Under the pieces are notes generated by a model. That model had not been told where the DNA came from, did no database searches, and saw only the letters and a program-made list of their open reading frames with translations. A stretch of 64,000 nucleotides of DNA from Coxiellaceae bacterium (lineage in GTDB: Bacteria; Pseudomonadota; Gammaproteobacteria; UBA9339): NCBI GenBank assembly GCA_031263085.1, contig JAISGM010000004.1, positions 1 to 64,000 of the forward strand, read 5' to 3'. The position numbers and the translations under genes were made by a program. Positions 59,664 to 64,000 of this stretch are shown piece after piece; positions within the stretch are counted from its first letter, which is position 1; each line of letters opens with the position of its first letter.

Positions 59664-60026
59664 TTAGCTAGATGAATTAATATCACGAGCAATAGCAACA
59701 TCAATTAAACTAACAAGATGTCTTCCACGATTAATTGACTCGTCATAAATAAAAATCAAACGAGGAGTTAAGCGTAAATTTGCATTATACGCAAGCATTT
59801 TACGTAAAAATTTAGCATCGCTTTGTAGCGCTTCTTTGGCTTTATTAATATCAGTTTCATAAAAAACACTAAAAAAAACTTTAGCAATTGACAAGTCTGT
59901 TGCGATTTTCACAGCAGTGATAGTAATTTTAGTAAAAAGCGATTGCCTGGGATTCTTTAACAAAATAAAACCCAATTCCCGTTGAATATACTCTTCAATT
60001 CTCCTCTTACGCCTACCATCCGACAT
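59664..60026 (-). CDS. rbfA: ribosome-binding factor A
   Basis: RbfA is a KH-fold factor that binds the 5' helix of 16S rRNA during late 30S maturation. The 120-residue protein shows RRKRRIEEYIQRELGFIL, TAVKIATDLSIAKVFFSV and KMLAYNANLRLTPRLIFIYDES (KMLAYNANLRLTPRL). It precedes truB in the usual order, but infB, normally upstream, is replaced by cpoB. Confidence 0.94.
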   Translation of the reverse strand: MSDGRRKRRIEEYIQRELGFILLKNPRQSLFTKITITAVKIATDLSIAKVFFSVFYETDINKAKEALQSDAKFLRKMLAYNANLRLTPRLIFIYDESINRGRHLVSLIDVAIARDINSSS

Positions 60027-60056
60027 AGAATAATTTATTCTGTATAAATATGATAA

Positions 60057-60857
60057 TTAATTGTTTCTTAATTGTTCCCTAGCAAATTTCGCTGCTGATG
60101 TTCCAGGATACCCTTTAATCACTCTCTTTAACCCTTCTACTGCTTGTCTATTTTTACCTTGATTTTGATGTATCAACGCTATTTTTAGTTTAGCATCAGC
60201 TTCTCTTTTAGATTTAGGGTACTTATACACTACTATTTTAAATTCCCTTTCAGCAACATCAAAATTCTTTTGTAGAAAATTAATCTCTCCTAACCAATAG
60301 TGAGCATTAACCGCATATATTCCTGCAGGATACTGCTTTAAATAAGCACGCAATTTACTTTCACTTTCACGTTTCTTATCTGGTAAGAAATTGATGGCCT
60401 TCTGGTATGTTTGTTGCTCTTTAAGAAACATGTCATCTTTGTTGCTAGAAGAGAACGTACTAGTGCTATCTAACAAAACATTGTCAGTTTTGGTAACATC
60501 TGATGGAGTAACATCGATCACAGGCTGATTCTTAAGTTGAGTAGTTAATAATTTTATCTTGTGATCCTGAGTCTCAATTTGACCATTTAGATTTCGTACT
60601 TCATGCTGTAATTCTTCGAGTTTATTTAACAAACTTCTGATATTATCAACTTGGTGTTCAATTTTATTGAGACGCCGATTTAAATCGTAACTTGAACCTA
60701 CCATATGATTAGTAGACTGAATAACTTCAGAATGACGATTATGATTAGCTGACTCGATAACTTCGGAATGACGATCCACTATTGGGGCATCGGCAAAAGC
60801 CAGAGATACAAAACACCAATACATTCCAATACCTAATTTTTTTTTTATACTAATCAT
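60057..60857 (-). CDS. cpoB: cell division coordinator CpoB (YbgF)
   Basis: CpoB is a periplasmic protein that links PBP1B activity with Tol-mediated outer-membrane constriction. The 266-residue product has a signal peptide (about 1-22), a predicted trimeric coiled coil (about 58-100) and three C-terminal TPR-like repeats (about 145-262, with YLKQYPAGIYAVNAHYWLGE and FKIVVYKYPKSKREADAKLK). Just after the signal peptide a 12-residue tandem duplication (29-52) occurs, absent from typical family members. It ends the tolA-tolB-pal-cpoB run. Confidence 0.93.
   Translation of the reverse strand: MISIKKKLGIGMYWCFVSLAFADAPIVDRHSEVIESANHNRHSEVIQSTNHMVGSSYDLNRRLNKIEHQVDNIRSLLNKLEELQHEVRNLNGQIETQDHKIKLLTTQLKNQPVIDVTPSDVTKTDNVLLDSTSTFSSSNKDDMFLKEQQTYQKAINFLPDKKRESESKLRAYLKQYPAGIYAVNAHYWLGEINFLQKNFDVAEREFKIVVYKYPKSKREADAKLKIALIHQNQGKNRQAVEGLKRVIKGYPGTSAAKFAREQLRNN
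60702..60773 (-). repeat. 36-bp in-frame tandem duplication in cpoB
   Basis: Two adjacent 36-bp units encode RHSEVIESANHN and RHSEVIQSTNHM. They differ at a few positions, so the duplication is not brand new. It extends the linker between signal peptide and coiled coil. Confidence 0.8.
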
Positions 60858-60864
60858 CTGTTTA

Positions 60865-61428
60865 CTATTTTATTTCATAAAATAGATCTGATCTTCTATT
60901 TTTACTGTAAGAATCTTCATCGTGTCCGAAAGCAATAGGTTTTTCCTTGCCATAACTTACTAAAATAATTTGAGTATCACTTACGCCATGTTGTTTCAAG
61001 ATTTCAGCAACTGCTTTAGCGCGATTCCAACCTAAGGTTATATTATACTCTCTACTTCCTCGTTCATCTGCATTACCTTCAATTCTAACTCTAGCATGAT
61101 GATTATTTACCAAATATTTAGCTTGAATGCCAATAAATTCAATATCATCTGATTTAATATCGTATTTATTTAACTCAAAATGATAAGATTGATCGTACGG
61201 CGCTTTAAAACGATTAGTTGCTTGAATATCACTATCATCAAAATTACCTAGATTTTCCAAACCAGAAGTTTTAGCTTCATTGTTAATCTCAGAAGCTTGA
61301 ATCTCATCTCTAACTAGCGTTTTTGGCTTAGAAATCATTTTTGGCTTAGATTTTAAATTACTACAACCACTTATAGTGCTTAAAATTACAGTGAAAATAA
61401 TTATCGTTAACAAATTAAATTTTTTCAT
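60865..61428 (-). CDS. pal: peptidoglycan-associated lipoprotein Pal
   Basis: Pal anchors the outer membrane to peptidoglycan and receives TolB. The 187-residue protein has a lipoprotein signal with lipobox TISGC (Cys at 22), a polar linker, and an OmpA-like domain (about 75-187) with VRIEGNADERGSREYNITLG and NRRSDLFYEIK, the peptidoglycan-binding sequence. It follows tolB by 19 bases. Confidence 0.97.
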   Translation of the reverse strand: MKKFNLLTIIIFTVILSTISGCSNLKSKPKMISKPKTLVRDEIQASEINNEAKTSGLENLGNFDDSDIQATNRFKAPYDQSYHFELNKYDIKSDDIEFIGIQAKYLVNNHHARVRIEGNADERGSREYNITLGWNRAKAVAEILKQHGVSDTQIILVSYGKEKPIAFGHDEDSYSKNRRSDLFYEIK

Positions 61429-61447
61429 ATTTACTCCATCAAAAATT

Positions 61448-62752
61448 CTAATTCAAAAAAGGAGACCATGCAGGTTCTTGTATTGCACCATCTCCGGCTG
61501 GTAATAATGATTTAATACGTCCATCAATTGATACTTCTGCCAGTATACTGCGGCCAGTATTACCGGTAGCATAGACAATCATTTTTCCATTAGGAGCCAA
61601 ACTCGGGGATTCATTTAAACCCGATGAAGTCAGCACCATAATACGACCAGACTCTAAATCTTCGCATGCTATACTAAACATTTCACCTTCCTGATGCAAT
61701 ATTACAATAGAGTTACTGTTAGGTAGGAATGAAGCACTAACATTATACGGTCCATTAAATGTTAATCTTTCAATCTTTTTGTTATTGATTACGAAACGAT
61801 AAATTTGTGGACTACCACCGCGATTCGATGTGAAAATTAGCGATTTACCATCTAAAGCCCAGCTAGGCTCAGTATCAGAACAAGAGCCATCGGTTAAACG
61901 ATAAAATTTCTTATCTATTAAATTTAAAATATAAATTTTAGGATATCCGGTTAATGTAAGCACACAAGCTAGATTATTCCCATCAGGAGACCATGCTGGA
62001 GCGCCATTAATTCCGGGGAATTTAGCTACAACATCTCGCTTACCAGTAGCAATTTCTTGTACATAAATTGCCGCTCTATTCCCTTCAAATGAAACATAAG
62101 CAATCTTTTTTCCATCAGGAGACCAACTTGGTGACATTAGAGGAAAATTAGAAGACAACAAAGTACTAACATTAGCGCCATCACTATCTACAACTTGAAG
62201 TTTATAGCCGACGCTACGATTTTGTTCATGTCTTTCAACCAAAATATAGGCTATTTTAGTAGAAAAAATACCCTTATCTCCTGTTAATTTTTGATAAATA
62301 ACATCACTGATATGATGTGCCAATTGACGTAACTGTTCTTTTTTAACACAAGGATATTTTCTAGTAAAAATCTGACCTTTATTATAAACGTCGAGTAATT
62401 TAAATGATATAGAAAAATTTCCTTTGCCAATTGATTGAATTTGGCCAGTTACTACTCCTTCAATTTTGCAAGCACGTAATGCCATAATGTCATCCTTAGT
62501 TTCAATATTAACATCAGAACTATTAGTAGTATCTACTAAACGAAAACGGCCGCTATTTCGTAAATCATTACTTATAATAGGAGTAATTTTATTATTTTCA
62601 CCAATGCTTTCTTCGCCAACAAAACCCAAAACAGCCACTGGTAAAGCATTATCAGCACCTCTAGTTAATTCGAGCTTTAATGCCGCTAAAACAACGCTAC
62701 TAGCAAAAAATAACCACCCAATTACCAATAATTTTATTAATCTATAGTGCAT
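61448..62752 (-). CDS. tolB: Tol-Pal system beta-propeller protein TolB
   Basis: TolB is the periplasmic propeller that binds Pal and TolA. The 434-residue protein has a signal peptide (about 1-23), an N-terminal alpha/beta domain with LPVAVLGFVG, and a six-bladed propeller with recurring SWSPDGKKIAYVS, AWSPDGNNLACV, SWALDGKSLIFTSNRGG and SLAPNGKMIVYAT blades. It lies between tolA and pal. Confidence 0.97.
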   Translation of the reverse strand: MHYRLIKLLVIGWLFFASSVVLAALKLELTRGADNALPVAVLGFVGEESIGENNKITPIISNDLRNSGRFRLVDTTNSSDVNIETKDDIMALRACKIEGVVTGQIQSIGKGNFSISFKLLDVYNKGQIFTRKYPCVKKEQLRQLAHHISDVIYQKLTGDKGIFSTKIAYILVERHEQNRSVGYKLQVVDSDGANVSTLLSSNFPLMSPSWSPDGKKIAYVSFEGNRAAIYVQEIATGKRDVVAKFPGINGAPAWSPDGNNLACVLTLTGYPKIYILNLIDKKFYRLTDGSCSDTEPSWALDGKSLIFTSNRGGSPQIYRFVINNKKIERLTFNGPYNVSASFLPNSNSIVILHQEGEMFSIACEDLESGRIMVLTSSGLNESPSLAPNGKMIVYATGNTGRSILAEVSIDGRIKSLLPAGDGAIQEPAWSPFLN

Positions 62753-62780
62753 AATTAATACAAAATATGTTCATAAATTT

Positions 62781-63596
62781 TCAATTCCCGATTATTCCTT
62801 CTGGTTTGAATATAGGATTTATTGTCTTAAAAGCTACAAATAATTTAGGATCATTAGGAACCGGTAATGGTGACGCCTTCCAAACTGCGGCTTCTGCAGA
62901 ACGATTTAGAGCCAAATTACCACTACTACTAACTAATCTTATCTCGAGTACCATGCCGTTAGAATCAATATTAATCAACAATTCACAAAAATCTCCGTTA
63001 TTATTTCTTTCAGGTTTAATCCACTGTGAATCAATAGCTCTTTTAATTCTGAGCTTATATGTATTGATCTCTTCATAGGACTTATCGCCATAAGTTTTAC
63101 TACTACTAGAGATAGCAAATTGTTTTTGTTCTAAAGCAATTTGTTGTTTCAATATTTTTTGATATTTTTCTTCTTTAACTTTTGTAAAACCTTTGTGCTT
63201 CTGTTGTTCTTTTTTTAATTCCATTAATTCTTGATTTCTCTCTTGTAGTATATTTTTTCTCAACAAAATTAATGACTGATCGACAGATCTTTTGGTATTG
63301 CTAGGAACATTATCAACAGTTAATGATGGTAAAACTGGTTTTGATTCAATTAATGTATCTTTATTATTGACTAATTTGTTGTTATTAACAGAAACATCGT
63401 CTTCATCGAAATCAATATTACGATCATCCACTACCGTAACATCAATAACATCATTAGGAATAAGATTCCGATGTCTTTGATAATGACTAAACCTAACGAA
63501 GAAAAATGAAATCAACAGAGCATGAACGACTATGGAGAAGAAAAAAAACTTTTTGTTCAAAGAATAAACTAGCATGTGCAATAACAAAATGTGCAT
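62781..63596 (-). CDS. tolA: cell envelope integrity protein TolA (short)
   Basis: TolA spans the periplasm and transmits TolQR force to TolB/Pal. The 271-residue product has one N-terminal membrane helix (about 16-36), a shortened charged helical domain (about 100-165, against about 220 residues in E. coli TolA), and a C-terminal TolA/TonB-like domain with IKRAIDSQWIKP and ASPLPVPNDP. The ATG at 63596 lies three bases past the rpmA stop; a second ATG seven codons on would also fit. tolQ and tolR are not upstream: rpmA is. Confidence 0.88.
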   Translation of the reverse strand: MHILLLHMLVYSLNKKFFFFSIVVHALLISFFFVRFSHYQRHRNLIPNDVIDVTVVDDRNIDFDEDDVSVNNNKLVNNKDTLIESKPVLPSLTVDNVPSNTKRSVDQSLILLRKNILQERNQELMELKKEQQKHKGFTKVKEEKYQKILKQQIALEQKQFAISSSSKTYGDKSYEEINTYKLRIKRAIDSQWIKPERNNNGDFCELLINIDSNGMVLEIRLVSSSGNLALNRSAEAAVWKASPLPVPNDPKLFVAFKTINPIFKPEGIIGN

Positions 63597-63599
63597 ACG

Positions 63600-63872
63600 T
63601 CATGCATTAAGTACTCCGTCAACTTCTATATTAACAAAAATACGATTTTTAAATCCACGTGCTTGAAATTTTACTAAACCATCTACCAAAGCGAATAAGG
63701 TATGATCCTTACCCAAACCCACATTACATCCTGGATGAAATTTAGTACCGCGCTGACGGACTAAAATATTACCAGCCAAGGCACGCTGCCCACCAAAAAG
63801 CTTAACACCTAAACGCTTAGAATGAGAATCACGACCATTTCTAGTACTACCACCAGCTTTCTTGTGAGCCAT
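63600..63872 (-). CDS. rpmA: 50S ribosomal protein L27
   Basis: L27 reaches the peptidyl-transferase centre with its N-terminal tail. The 90-residue protein starts [20 protein letters not shown] and contains [21 protein letters not shown] and [19 protein letters not shown] (each partially quoted). The start is Gram-negative type, without a cleavable leader. It follows rplU by 17 bases and is almost coupled to tolA. Confidence 0.97.
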   Translation of the reverse strand: MAHKKAGGSTRNGRDSHSKRLGVKLFGGQRALAGNILVRQRGTKFHPGCNVGLGKDHTLFALVDGLVKFQARGFKNRIFVNIEVDGVLNA

Positions 63873-63889
63873 AATTATATCTCTACAAT

Positions 63890-64000
63890 CTACGCATTTT
63901 TATTACTAATTTCTCCAATTTTCACTGTAGTGAAATATTGTCTATGCCCTTGATGTTTCATATAATGCTTACGACGACGGAATTTTATAATATTTACCTT
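63890..64000 (-). CDS. rplU: 50S ribosomal protein L21, C-terminal part
   Basis: Only the last 36 codons plus stop (TAG, 63890-63892) lie in the window. They read [20 protein letters not shown] followed by [11 protein letters not shown], the L21 C-terminal signature. The gene continues past the window edge and precedes rpmA, as is normal. Confidence 0.93.
   Translation of the reverse strand, partial: KVNIIKFRRRKHYMKHQGHRQYFTTVKIGEISNKNA

Overview
The window is an AT-rich (roughly one third G+C by eye), gene-dense bacterial chromosome segment with about 63 protein-coding genes and six tRNA genes. No transposase, prophage, CRISPR array or rRNA is visible. Gene content and order (thrS-infC-rpmI-rplT-pheS-pheT-ihfA-merR-tRNA-Pro, leuS-lptE-holA, tolA-tolB-pal-cpoB, mraZ-rsmH-ftsL-ftsI-murE) fit a gammaproteobacterium that makes LPS and DAP-type peptidoglycan. 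Low G+C, a mevalonate operon, thiamine salvage and a PagL-like protein suggest a host-associated lineage near Legionellales/Coxiella. That placement is inference. Three tRNAs with C at wobble position 34, an SOS-type promoter and a complete envelope toolkit argue against extreme genome reduction.

Layout. 0.2-4.2 kb: rlmB, scpB and scpA; yciB; tRNA-Ser; and an overlapping pair of unrecognised genes (a CPxC membrane protein and a soluble helical protein). 4.2-11.5 kb: the thrS-to-merR translation operon between tRNA-Val and tRNA-Pro, where infC starts at an AUU codon. 11.5-25.9 kb: mixed-strand housekeeping genes (lpxH, recO, surE, thiN, ftsB-eno, csp, rplY-pth-mnmG, a PagL-like gene, obgE, ihfB, nadK) and two families of degenerate intergenic repeats. 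24.7-35.5 kb: a dcw cluster read leftward from a strong promoter with four 10-bp MraZ-type repeats. In this cluster the normal murF is replaced by an alpha/beta hydrolase plus a membrane-anchored Mur ligase and a long ddl, and mraY is followed by a short LpoA-like lipoprotein gene. 35.8-36.8 kb: ssb behind a LexA-type promoter, then tRNA-Pro. 36.9-49.5 kb: lnt-dapF-dksA-lysS leftward; leuS-lptE-holA, mrdA and a DUF47-pit pair rightward.

49.7-55.8 kb: a five-gene leftward operon of mevalonate-pathway genes: mvaS, two GHMP kinases, a diphosphomevalonate decarboxylase fused to type I isopentenyl-diphosphate isomerase, and an APC permease. A perfect 17-bp inverted repeat closes it. HMG-CoA reductase is not in the window. 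55.9-64 kb: rbfA-truB-ferredoxin-rpsO-pnp and rplU(partial)-rpmA-tolA-tolB-pal-cpoB, all leftward.

The genes mostly serve translation, peptidoglycan and outer-membrane assembly, and isoprenoid supply for the lipid carriers of wall synthesis. The least ordinary items are the hydrolase-membrane Mur ligase-Ddl module, the CPxC gene pair, the MvaD-IDI fusion with its linked permease, and the PagL-like protein with substituted catalytic positions.
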